The notes under the pieces: generated by a model
The model's database searches: none
What the model saw: only the letters and a program-made list of their open reading frames with translations
Told to the model about the DNA's origin: nothing
Source: an uncultured Bacillota bacterium
Lineage (GTDB): Bacteria > Bacillota_I > Bacilli_A > RF39 > UBA660
DNA length: 17,922 nt
Direction: 5' to 3'
Assembly (NCBI GenBank): GCA_958428295.1
Contig: CAUAFL010000016.1
Coordinates: 1-17,922, forward strand
Part shown: positions 8,177-13,904 of the stretch, piece by piece
Layout: every line of letters begins with the position of its first letter
How positions within the stretch are numbered: position 1 is the first letter of the stretch
Program-made: the position numbers and the translations under genes

Positions 8177-8205
8177 AGTATAGCATATCTTTTACAAAGT
8201 AACAA
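8177..8205 (-). promoter_or_regulatory. Candidate sigma-A promoter of the TasA-like gene
   Basis: On the minus strand TTGTTA (8200-8205), 17 bp and TATACT (8177-8182) precede the ATG by about 25 bp. The -35 match is partial and the spacing is ideal. Confidence 0.55.
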
Positions 8206-8276
8206 GGAGGATACCCTACTTTATTTGGCATTTTTTCAGCTATTTTCACTAGGGCTATTATAACTTCTTGAGCATT

Positions 8277-9227
8277 CTAGGGTAAATCTACTTTTTTAAT
8301 TGTTTTCACTTCTTTATTATTCACACGAAAGGTGGTTGTATTCACATCGTAGTTTTCGAATACCGAGTAACTGATAGTATAAAGTACCTCTTCCTTAATT
8401 TGCCCATCGGTATCAAACAAAGCCTGGTTGAAATTTAAAATCATTAAATCATCTTGTTGTTCATAATCCATCAATTTCGTATTTTCATTTACTAAACTAC
8501 TTAAATTAGGCTCATAAATATAACTAGTCGTCAATTCTTCAATAATAATATCCATCTTATCGCGAGCATCATTTAAATACTTAGTCACCGGTACATAATA
8601 ATTGGTATCATTTAAATTTTCAAGATAATAAATCACCACTTTATTAATATCTTTGGTTCGTTCTATATCATATTCTTTATTAATTCCTATATTTTCTTTA
8701 GTTAATACTTCTGGAAGTAACTCTTTACTATTAGGGTAAGCAGTAAGTGGTTCTCCTTCGACCAAAATTTGTACACCTGTTACGCCTTTCAAGCCAGTGA
8801 TGCTATAAACAATAGCCTCTAACATCTTTTTTTCTTGATCTTTTTCTATGGTTAAAAACTGGTTAGAAAAGTCAATTGTTATGTTATTTTCTTTCTGACT
8901 AACAGTTAAGACCTTTGTGTCTTTAGGAATAACACCCCTTAGTCCTAAAGGTGTTTTGCCATGATCAGTGACTATTAAATTCGCTAATAATGTTTTTATA
9001 TTTTCAATCATATCATTACTATCTAATAAAATTCTTGATTTTACTAAATATTGATGATCATTTAATAAATAAACAGAGTTATTGCCTAGTCCTGTAATAT
9101 ATTCTAGTTCTAAATTAGTACTCAAAGTTTTTTCCTTAGTTGTTGTCGGAATTAAATAAATGGCCATAATTATAAAGACACTCATTGTTGTAATCATAAT
9201 TTTCCTTAAGGCTTTTCTTCTTAACAT
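8277..9227 (-). CDS. gerM: GerM-like sporulation protein with two GerMN domains
   Basis: The 316-aa protein has a basic start and one hydrophobic segment (~10-27), then two repeated GerMN-type domains at ~60-165 and ~195-310. Each has the strand-helix pattern ending in an ILNFN/TIDFSNQF-like stretch and a VTGVQILVEG or TFRVNNKEV edge strand. In B. subtilis GerM is a mother-cell lipoprotein that helps assemble the SpoIIQ-SpoIIIAH channel complex across the engulfed forespore membranes. Here no lipobox Cys is visible, so it would be held by an uncleaved signal anchor. The immediate neighbours gerE and spoIIIAH fit the same pathway. Translation starts at ATG 9225-9227 with AGGTGA upstream. A convincing promoter was not found between it and the gerE terminator. 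Confidence 0.82.
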   Translation of the reverse strand: MLRRKALRKIMITTMSVFIIMAIYLIPTTTKEKTLSTNLELEYITGLGNNSVYLLNDHQYLVKSRILLDSNDMIENIKTLLANLIVTDHGKTPLGLRGVIPKDTKVLTVSQKENNITIDFSNQFLTIEKDQEKKMLEAIVYSITGLKGVTGVQILVEGEPLTAYPNSKELLPEVLTKENIGINKEYDIERTKDINKVVIYYLENLNDTNYYVPVTKYLNDARDKMDIIIEELTTSYIYEPNLSSLVNENTKLMDYEQQDDLMILNFNQALFDTDGQIKEEVLYTISYSVFENYDVNTTTFRVNNKEVKTIKKVDLP

Positions 9228-9255
9228 ATCTATTCACCTAGTATAAAGATATTAA

Positions 9256-9280
9256 AAAAAGTACTAAAATAGTACTTTTT
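9256..9280. terminator. Perfect hairpin terminator after gerE (possibly bidirectional)
   Basis: AAAAAGTACT (9256-9265) and AGTACTTTTT (9271-9280) form a perfect 10-bp stem with a 5-nt loop. The A/T-rich flanks give a U-tract in either direction. It overlaps the gerE stop and separates gerE from gerM. Confidence 0.75.
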
Positions 9281-9485
9281 ATAGATGAATTTCTTTTAAT
9301 TTTAATAATTCTACCACAGCACTAGAGCGGCCTTTCACGCCCAATTTCTGCATCACATTAGATATATGATTGCGGACCGTCTTTTCACTAATATCTAAGA
9401 TGTCAGCAATATCTTTGGTAGTTTTACTCATTACTAGTAAACTAAACACTTCTTTTTCTCTAGGTGTCAATATACCTCTATGCAT
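9279..9485 (-). CDS. gerE: GerE, LuxR-type late sporulation transcription factor
   Basis: The 68-aa protein is a stand-alone LuxR/GerE DNA-binding domain. Recognisable blocks are LTPREKEVFSLLV, the turn KTTKDIA, the recognition helix SEKTVRNHISNVMQKLGVKG and the ending VVELL. This agrees closely with B. subtilis GerE (74 aa) as remembered. GerE works in the mother cell with sigma-K RNA polymerase and switches late coat genes on or off. There is no receiver or sensor domain, as expected. ATG 9483-9485 is preceded by AAGGGGAT. A sigma-K-like -10 lies ~45 bp upstream. The location between gerM and spoIIIAH strengthens the assignment. Confidence 0.93.
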   Translation of the reverse strand: MHRGILTPREKEVFSLLVMSKTTKDIADILDISEKTVRNHISNVMQKLGVKGRSSAVVELLKLKEIHL

Positions 9486-9527
9486 GAATTTTATCCCCTT
9501 TCCCTTTTTTCTACTATCGCTTCATAG

Positions 9528-9557
9528 TATCATATGAAAAAAAGGATTATTGTTGTG
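9528..9557 (-). promoter_or_regulatory. Possible sigma-K-type promoter of gerE
   Basis: CATATGATA (9528-9536, minus strand) fits the sigma-K -10 pattern CATAnnnTA. An ACA-containing -35 (CACA, 9554-9557) lies 17 bp away, one base longer than ideal. B. subtilis gerE is sigma-K dependent, so the match is plausible, but the motif is short. Confidence 0.35.
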
Positions 9558-9569
9558 GGACAAAATCCT
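9537..9569 (-). terminator. Terminator after spoIIIAH
   Basis: On the minus strand AGGATT (9564-9569) pairs with AATCCT (9543-9548), with an inner TTGT/ACAA pairing and a small bulge. A run of seven T (9537-9543) follows. The structure lies just downstream of the spoIIIAH stop. Confidence 0.65.
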
Positions 9570-9577
9570 ATTTGCCT

Positions 9578-10090
9578 TTATTTTTCAAATTTTACGGTAA
9601 TGATTTGTTTTTCTTTAAACTGTTCCTGGACGGTACGCATAATATTATTCGCTAAAGCTGCATCGTGTTTTTTACTAACAGCAACCACTTTTATTCCCGC
9701 AGTATCCACTTTGACAAAACTGTCAAGTTGATACTTTTCCTTAATTAGTTTCTCTAATTTTTCTTCATTTCCTTCTACTTCTGTTAGGTATTTAAGCTGT
9801 TCATAGGCATTATTTTTTTCTTCTGTGGTAGCATCTTCATTCGTCATTGTTGCTTTTAGCTCGGTCTTTTCCTGATCACGTTCTTCTTCTAAGCTGACCC
9901 GTAAAGCTGTGAGATTATCGCTTTCACTAATTGTTGTATCATCCTTTTGCTTTTTAGTCTCAGGTTCTTTTTTTTCTTCGGTTGCTTTGGCCGCTACCAG
10001 CAAATCATTAGGCATCGTAATATAGTAAACACTAAGAACTAAAATCAAACTAAAGAGCGTTAAAAACCATAAATTTTGTTTATTTATCAT
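9578..10090 (-). CDS. spoIIIAH: SpoIIIAH-like stage III sporulation protein
   Basis: The 170-aa protein begins MINKQNLWFLTLFSLILVLS and continues VYYITMP, very similar to the Bacillus SpoIIIAH N-terminal membrane segment. A charged, coiled-coil-like linker rich in Glu/Lys follows (~35-110). The C-terminal ~70 residues (YLTEVEGNEEKLEKLIKEKY..., then KVVAVSKKHDAALANNIMRT) fit the YscJ/FliF-like ring-building domain. SpoIIIAH sits in the mother-cell membrane and binds forespore SpoIIQ to form the feeding-tube channel. It is somewhat shorter than B. subtilis SpoIIIAH (~218 aa), mainly in the linker. In Bacillus it is the last gene of an eight-gene spoIIIA operon. Here it stands alone, with the glycine-rich surface gene upstream on the same strand, its own sigma-E-like promoter, and AGGAGGAAG before the ATG. 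Confidence 0.88.
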   Translation of the reverse strand: MINKQNLWFLTLFSLILVLSVYYITMPNDLLVAAKATEEKKEPETKKQKDDTTISESDNLTALRVSLEEERDQEKTELKATMTNEDATTEEKNNAYEQLKYLTEVEGNEEKLEKLIKEKYQLDSFVKVDTAGIKVVAVSKKHDAALANNIMRTVQEQFKEKQIITVKFEK

Positions 10091-10113
10091 CCGTCTTCCT
10101 CCTAAACTACTAT

Positions 10114-10142
10114 ACTGTATGAGGGAGCTGATTTGTTTATTC
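10114..10142 (-). promoter_or_regulatory. Likely sigma-E promoter of spoIIIAH
   Basis: CATACAGT (10114-10121, minus strand) matches the sigma-E -10 CATACAnT. GAATAAA (10136-10142) is a fair -35 with the expected 14-bp spacing. Mother-cell sigma-E control is what is known for spoIIIA genes. Confidence 0.65.
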
Positions 10143-10158
10143 CTGATTTTTACAGGAA
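10140..10158 (-). terminator. Weak hairpin after the glycine-rich gene
   Basis: TTCCTG and CAGGAA (10140-10145/10153-10158) form a 6-bp stem with a 7-nt loop just downstream of the glycine-rich gene stop. There is no good U-tract, and one arm overlaps the sigma-E -35, so termination is uncertain. Confidence 0.35.
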
Positions 10159-10171
10159 CTATATTGGAAAA

Positions 10172-11671
10172 TTAGGATAGTAGGCTAATCTTGGCAAAAC
10201 CATGACCACTATTCCCCGTCATGGTAGAAGCCCCATCATAAGTAGGCATCGTATCATCTCCCGCTTTCATCACGGGATTTACAAACTTCTTACCGGAATA
10301 ATGATAAGAACAAGTGATATCGGTTGTCCCATCAGCACAAGCAGCTCCACTACTATTCTTTCGAGGAGTGATGGAAGTAGCAGAAGTAATCGCCACACAA
10401 CCAGTGTAACCAGAGATATAGGAAGAACCTCCTCCTCCTGTTCGACCATGGCCTGTTGCTCCTCCGTAATAACCAGAGCCTCCTCCTCCTCCCCAGTCAT
10501 TGCTTACGCTTTGTGTCGCATAACCAAAGCCACCTATTCTAGCACTGCTGGCAGCAAGTCCAGTATCAGTTTGTGTTCCTCCTCCTGCGGGATATTGATT
10601 TGTGGCAAACTGTGAATTACTAGTCGTTCCTTCAGCACCAATCAAAGCTCCCCCTGCTCCTCCTGAGGTCGTACTACCAACTGTTGCTCCACCGCCACCT
10701 GAAGCCACCATTAAACGGCTGGCAAGTGAGGTGGTATCCTTCCAAGTACCTGAGGTTAAACGAATGTCTGTCGCACCTCCTCCTCCATAGGACTTAACAC
10801 TACTATTTTTTCCCGAATAACCTCCTCCATTATAACCACCTACATTGGTTAGTATATTATTTGTTTGTCCTTGGTTTCCTACATAAATATATAAGGTATC
10901 TCCTTTGGTTAAGCTTATGTTTCCAGAAGTATAAGCACCCTTTCCTCCGATATAAGTACCATTAGTTCCCCCTTGGGCTCCCCAGAGTTCTATTTTATAA
11001 GTTCCTGTTTGAGGGGCGGTGAAGGTTTGAGCTGTTCCGGTGTAACCATAGGTCATCGTGGCCATCGAATTACTACCACTTTTTCCATAGACATTTACTT
11101 TTACTTTAAAACTGAGACTTCCTCCATCTCCTTGGGGATTATAATTCTCATTCACCCACATCCGTAACCGATAGTTCTTGGTTACATTACTACTAGTCGT
11201 TCCCGTATATAGACTCATCTCATCCACAGGTCTTCCTGTGTAACTATTAGCACTGGTCTCTTCCCTATATACCCTAGGAGCCGTTACCTCTGTTTCGGTT
11301 CCATCACTATTTTTCTCGGTTAGATATAACTTGATATTATTATCAGCCATTGTACTACCACTTTGTTTCTTAACTCCTATTTCATAACTAATCAGGGCTT
11401 GTCCTTCAATGGTAGAAGCCACACTAAAATCAAAGTACTCGCCACTTTTTGACAATTTCTTACCAGTGGCATCGGTTGTTGGAAGAGCATTAGTAATACT
11501 AATGACATTACTACTTTCGGTATAACTCATTACCATCACTCCTGTGGTAATGGTATTGACTTTTTCTCCTGCTTTACTATAACTAAAAGCCGCATAGGCA
11601 ATTCCAGTGATTGCTATCAATAAGAAGATTAATCCTATTATCATTAATCCTAATTCTTTTTTCCTTGTCAT
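10172..11671 (-). CDS. Secreted protein: TasA-like N-terminus fused to a glycine-rich (ALK-receptor-like) domain
   Basis: The 499-aa protein has a signal peptide (hydrophobic ~8-26, then AYAAFSYSKAGEKVNTITTG) of the SipW-substrate type. A TasA/camelysin-like beta domain (~30-200) ends with RLRMWVNEN and KVKVNVYG. A glycine-rich domain (~207-499) starts TFTAPQTGTYKIELWGAQGG and contains repeated GGGG blocks, GGGGSGYYGGATGHGRTGGG, and ends GHGFAKISLLS. Such glycine-rich modules occur in bacterial surface proteins and in the ALK receptor ectodomain. Their role here is unknown; adhesion, matrix or spore-surface function is inference. Three Cys lie in the last ~75 residues. Paralogs enter from both window edges, the left one nearly identical in the N-terminal domain. 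The start has AGAGGTG upstream of ATG 11669-11671. Confidence 0.82.
   Translation of the reverse strand: MTRKKELGLMIIGLIFLLIAITGIAYAAFSYSKAGEKVNTITTGVMVMSYTESSNVISITNALPTTDATGKKLSKSGEYFDFSVASTIEGQALISYEIGVKKQSGSTMADNNIKLYLTEKNSDGTETEVTAPRVYREETSANSYTGRPVDEMSLYTGTTSSNVTKNYRLRMWVNENYNPQGDGGSLSFKVKVNVYGKSGSNSMATMTYGYTGTAQTFTAPQTGTYKIELWGAQGGTNGTYIGGKGAYTSGNISLTKGDTLYIYVGNQGQTNNILTNVGGYNGGGYSGKNSSVKSYGGGGATDIRLTSGTWKDTTSLASRLMVASGGGGATVGSTTSGGAGGALIGAEGTTSNSQFATNQYPAGGGTQTDTGLAASSARIGGFGYATQSVSNDWGGGGGSGYYGGATGHGRTGGGGSSYISGYTGCVAITSATSITPRKNSSGAACADGTTDITCSYHYSGKKFVNPVMKAGDDTMPTYDGASTMTGNSGHGFAKISLLS
11356..11596 (-). repeat. Copy 2 of the 241-bp near-identical repeat
   Basis: Partner of 19-259 in the same orientation, about 11.3 kb apart. 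Recombination between them would remove the intervening carboxypeptidase, exporter and sporulation genes, so selection or rare exchange must keep them. Confidence 0.85.
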
Positions 11672-11693
11672 GATCTACACCTCTATTATCTCT

Positions 11694-11699
11694 ATTATA
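11694..11699 (-). promoter_or_regulatory. -10 element of the glycine-rich gene
   Basis: A consensus TATAAT lies 22 bp upstream of the start codon on the minus strand. No recognisable -35 is found at 16-18 bp in the A-rich upstream stretch, so activation or another sigma factor is possible. Confidence 0.4.
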
Positions 11700-11740
11700 C
11701 CCTATTTTTTCTATTTTTCTACTGTTTCTTTAGCCACTAG

Positions 11741-11765
11741 AAAAACAAGACTCATTGCCTTGTTT
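11741..11765 (-). terminator. Candidate terminator at the left edge of the accessory island
   Basis: On the minus strand AAACAAG (11759-11765) and CTTGTTT (11743-11749) form a 7-bp stem with a 9-nt loop, and TTTTT continues the 3' arm. It is placed to end transcripts leaving the island towards the glycine-rich gene. Confidence 0.55.
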
Positions 11766-11789
11766 CCGTTATTATATGAGAAAATGAAG

Positions 11790-11833
11790 GGTTAGTTAGA
11801 TAATCTTACCCCCCTAGAATATAAGTTATACCC
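11790..11833 (+). repeat. Left edge element: C6 tract next to an inverted copy of the right edge element
   Basis: The stretch holds ATAATCTTA, C6 (11809-11814), AGAATATAAG and ends AAGTTATACCC (11823-11833). Read as reverse complement, the right-edge element (15673-15720) has ATAATGTTAACC, G8, AGAACGCAAG and the same AAGTTATACCC. The perfect 11 bp alone is not significant; the case rests on the extended similarity and the placement at both island edges. Confidence 0.4.
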
Positions 11834-11852
11834 AAAATTACTTTTCATAAAA

Positions 11853-12323
11853 TTAATTGAACTTTTGCTTAATCCAATCTAAAATAATACTTCCTATCTC
11901 TAATTCTTTCCCATTGTAAAAATGGTCTGTATCATTTATATACTTATATTCAAAATCATTACAATTTTTTGCTTTCTCTTTTAGTAAATCTAAGTGTAAA
12001 TAATTATCGGTTTCATTAGAACCTGAAAACGTTAATACTGGTATATCTATTGTTTCAAATTGATACCAATTTTTAGAATTATTCATAAGTGGTAGATTAT
12101 CTAAATTAGAATTTTCATGAAACCAATTATAATAAGTTCCAGAACTCATGTACATATAGTCTTCAATTAAATTACTGAGAATTTTAGTAGACTTACCATT
12201 ATCAATATTTTCTTTTGCTTCTTTCATAAGTTCTTTATAATTTTTTTGACGCAATAATTGCAATCCTACCATATCAGGAGCACTAGCAAGAGTTAAACCT
12301 AAAATATTTGGCTTTTTCTTATA
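11853..12323 (-). pseudogene. C-terminal half of an interrupted alpha/beta-hydrolase
   Basis: Homologous reading begins near 12323 (YKKKPNILGLTLASAPDMVG) and runs to the stop at 11853, about 156 residues. It is the continuation of the N-terminal half at 13905-14314, which stops after the nucleophile elbow. The half carries the other triad members: an Asp region in LTFSGSNETDNY and the His in NDTDHFYNGKE. The cap-like middle (~NWFHENSNLDNLPLMNNSKN) is helical and polar. An ATG at 12270-12272 lets a 139-aa fragment be read, but no Shine-Dalgarno is evident, and without GHSYG it cannot be an active hydrolase. The substrate of the original enzyme is unknown. The AT content is higher than in the flanking backbone genes. 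Confidence 0.8.
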
Positions 12324-12386
12324 AAATAGTTAATATACCCTTAAAAATCCCTAAATAAAGGTACATTTGTAAGATTTCATGGTTAA

Positions 12387-12407
12387 TTTACTACTATTTT
12401 ACTACTT
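12387..12407 (+). repeat. 21-bp direct repeat, left copy (candidate recombination site)
   Basis: The repeat is TTTACTAC followed by TATTTTACTACTT and is identical to 13755-13775. The two copies flank the Nudix/deoxyribosyltransferase-like pair and the hairpin region, defining a 1368-bp unit. The upstream context is partly similar too (CCTAAATAAAGG versus CCTAAAATAAAAG). Confidence 0.7.
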
Positions 12408-12541
12408 ATGAATAACAAATCTTGATATGCTATTTAAATTCTGAATATCTAATCTTTTACATTAATTATCAGAATAATGCTAATTGTTCTTTCGATTTTC
12501 TCAACTATGACAAAATAGTTCTTTAAACATTTGTAATATTG

Positions 12542-13099
12542 TTATTTTATTAATTGTAATTTTTGTACTAGTTTTTCATTAATTGGTCTTGTGAAATCTA
12601 CAATATTCTCATTAAAGGCATCTATTAATGGTATCCATTTAACTCCACTATTTTCATCTTCTTTAATTTTTAATGAGAGTGTATCATCAGCCTCTAACAA
12701 ATAAATTACATCTAAATGTGTATGAGATGAAATATATTTCCCTCGCTTAATATGTCCTTTTGTAGGTAATGCCTGAATTCCATACACTTCTTGGAACAAT
12801 GGATTAACTACTAGTCCTGTTTCTTCTTCGACTTCTCGAATAGCCACATTTAATAAGTTTTCTTCTCCATCAGCATGTCCACCGGGATATATCCAAGCAC
12901 CATAAATATTATGCCAAACAACAAGCATTTTTGTTTTATCTTTATTAACTACAAAAGCAGAACTAGAAAAATGGGCAAAACTGTTTTCTCTGGATAGTAA
13001 ATTATCAAATCTATTAAGCCACTCAATAAAGTATTTTTTATCTATTATTTCTTGTTCGTTAAAAGGATTATATTCTTCAATTAATTTTTTTAATTCCAT
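12542..13099 (-). CDS. Nudix hydrolase
   Basis: The 185-aa protein has a complete Nudix box: GHADGEE (GX5E), seven residues, then REVEEETGL (REUXEEXGU), at ~76-98, preceded by YGAWIYPGG. Enzymes with this box bind Mg2+/Mn2+ through the REUXEE glutamates and hydrolyse nucleoside diphosphates linked to another moiety. The substrate cannot be read from the sequence. A later THLDVIYLLEA strand and ENSGVKWIPL complete the fold. The N-terminal ~45 residues form a helical extension containing YFIEWLNRFDNLLSRE, often seen in small Nudix proteins of Firmicutes. It is encoded 30 bp downstream of the deoxyribosyltransferase-like gene and probably cotranscribed. The start is supported by a purine-rich AAAGAGAG. 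It sits entirely within the insertion. Confidence 0.9.
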   Translation of the reverse strand: MELKKLIEEYNPFNEQEIIDKKYFIEWLNRFDNLLSRENSFAHFSSSAFVVNKDKTKMLVVWHNIYGAWIYPGGHADGEENLLNVAIREVEEETGLVVNPLFQEVYGIQALPTKGHIKRGKYISSHTHLDVIYLLEADDTLSLKIKEDENSGVKWIPLIDAFNENIVDFTRPINEKLVQKLQLIK

Positions 13100-13129
13100 A
13101 GCAATTCTCTCTTTCTATAATACCGAATA

Positions 13130-13519
13130 TTAATCTTTTATATTTTTAATATCGCCATTTAATGTTATAACTTCCCAAGCTAATAATTCATCTTTATATG
13201 GCTCGTATAAATCATTTAATAAGTAAATCCTTTTGTTTAGGAAAAAGGCTAGTGCAATTTCAGCAAAACTATTTGGTCCAATATAATTTTTTTTATCATT
13301 TTTATCAAAATTTAAAACTAATATTGCATCGGTATGCGAATCTGCTATTTTATTGAAATGCAGCATTGAATATTCCCTTTTCATAGTAGAATTTATTATA
13401 TTTTTTGGGTCTTCTGGAATTAAGACATCAAAACCATTATCTTGTAATATCTTTTGTGCTTTTTTCATTTCTTCTTTAAATTTCATACTTCCACAAATAA
13501 CTATTTTTTTATTATTCAT
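13130..13519 (-). CDS. Nucleoside 2-deoxyribosyltransferase-like protein
   Basis: The 129-aa protein has a Rossmann-like start KIVICGSMKF, a helix, LIPEDPKN, then HTDAILVLNFDKNDKKNYIG and SFAEIALAFFLNKRIYLLND. This order (GS(M) phosphate loop, D-A-(I/V)-L-V-(L/V)-N, then an acidic residue in the E-I-A-x-A helix) is typical of the nucleoside 2-deoxyribosyltransferase fold. Those enzymes cleave or exchange the N-glycosidic bond of deoxynucleosides through the helix glutamate. Family members of this short type are often uncharacterised, so base-exchange activity is inference. The start has GGAGGG 7 bp upstream of the ATG. It is the first gene of the two-gene cassette and is followed 30 bp later by the Nudix gene, which suggests a shared nucleotide-processing role. 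Confidence 0.7.
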   Translation of the reverse strand: MNNKKIVICGSMKFKEEMKKAQKILQDNGFDVLIPEDPKNIINSTMKREYSMLHFNKIADSHTDAILVLNFDKNDKKNYIGPNSFAEIALAFFLNKRIYLLNDLYEPYKDELLAWEVITLNGDIKNIKD

Positions 13520-13635
13520 ATATATCCCTCCATGACTAATAATTTATATTATGACACATTTTTAAAACATCATTAAATTTAATTGATAATAGAGATAGTT
13601 TAAAGGTTAACCATATTACTAAATACTTGTCAATG

Positions 13636-13654
13636 GCTACATGCTACTTGCTAC
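13636..13654 (+). repeat. Three GCTAC repeats at exact 7-bp spacing
   Basis: GCTAC occurs at 13636-13640, 13643-13647 and 13650-13654. The regular phase resembles iterons or recombinase arm-type sites. It lies directly before the tandem hairpins and within the insertion. Confidence 0.5.
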
Positions 13655-13655
13655 A

Positions 13656-13720
13656 CTATAAGGGTAATACTATTCCTTATAGTTGCGGGTGCAATCGTGG
13701 CTTTGCCACTTGCCCCGCAA
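13656..13720 (+). repeat. Two abutting strong hairpins
   Basis: Hairpin 1 is CTATAAGG (13656-13663) with CCTTATAG (13675-13682) and an 11-nt loop. Hairpin 2 begins on the next base: TTGCGGG (13683-13689), GCAA, GTGGC, loop TTT, GCCAC, TTGC, CCCGCAA (13714-13720), with one small bulge and one 2-nt bulge on the left arm. Hairpin 2 is strikingly GC-rich in this AT-rich region. No gene overlaps it. Possible roles are a replication or transfer origin remnant, a recombination end, or a structured RNA. Confidence 0.75.
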
Positions 13721-13754
13721 AGGTTTATATACGGGTAGATACCTAAAATAAAAG

Positions 13755-13775
13755 TTTACTACTATTTTACTACTT
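13755..13775 (+). repeat. 21-bp direct repeat, right copy (candidate recombination site)
   Basis: Identical to 12387-12407 and in the same orientation. Immediately to its right, up to the hydrolase junction at ~13904, about 130 bp remain that belong to neither the hydrolase nor the cassette genes. Confidence 0.7.
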
Positions 13776-13904
13776 TTGAAAGCGAAAATATAAGAAGTTG
13801 TGACGATATATGTGAGTATCTTTCAAAAATAGAAATACCGAAAATACTTTTAAATGCAAGTTATGACAGCATTTAAGAACTTATAAAAGGTTTAAAAAAA
13901 ACTA

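Larger units (their letters stand above)
12324..13904. mobile_element. ~1.6-kb insertion splitting the alpha/beta-hydrolase gene; carries Nudix and deoxyribosyltransferase-like genes
   Basis: The boundaries are inferred from where hydrolase coding similarity stops on each side (…LIYYYY at the right junction, FYKKKPNIL at the left). Both junctions contain TTATAA-like sequence, so the exact endpoints are uncertain by several bases. Inside are two genes on the minus strand, a pair of 21-bp direct repeats, hairpins and short iterated repeats. There is no transposase or integrase, so this is either a passenger of a recombinase supplied in trans, or an integrative element reduced to cargo plus ends. 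Confidence 0.65.

Noticed and set aside
8152..8205. Extended N-terminus of the TasA-like protein (starting MLLCKRYAIL)
   Set aside because: The extension covers the promoter -10/-35 and the AGGTGA ribosome site of the internal ATG, which gives a typical signal peptide.
10202..10790. Plus- and minus-strand ORFs of 62-137 aa inside the glycine-rich gene
   Set aside because: They are antisense or shifted readings of the GGN-rich codons; the Ser/Arg- or Pro-rich products are typical shadows.
11784..11795. Plus-strand ATG at the left edge as a counterpart of the right-edge small ORF
   Set aside because: The frame stops after three codons (ATG AAG GGT TAG); only nucleotide-level similarity to the right element remains.
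12273..12541. Possible extra gene left of the Nudix gene
   Set aside because: Only hydrolase remnant, the insertion end, one 21-bp repeat and AT-rich sequence with short frames; a minus-strand ATG there opens just nine codons.
13683..13720. GC-rich hairpin as a Rho-independent terminator
   Set aside because: No U-tract follows on either strand, and it abuts a second hairpin, so plain termination is a poor explanation.
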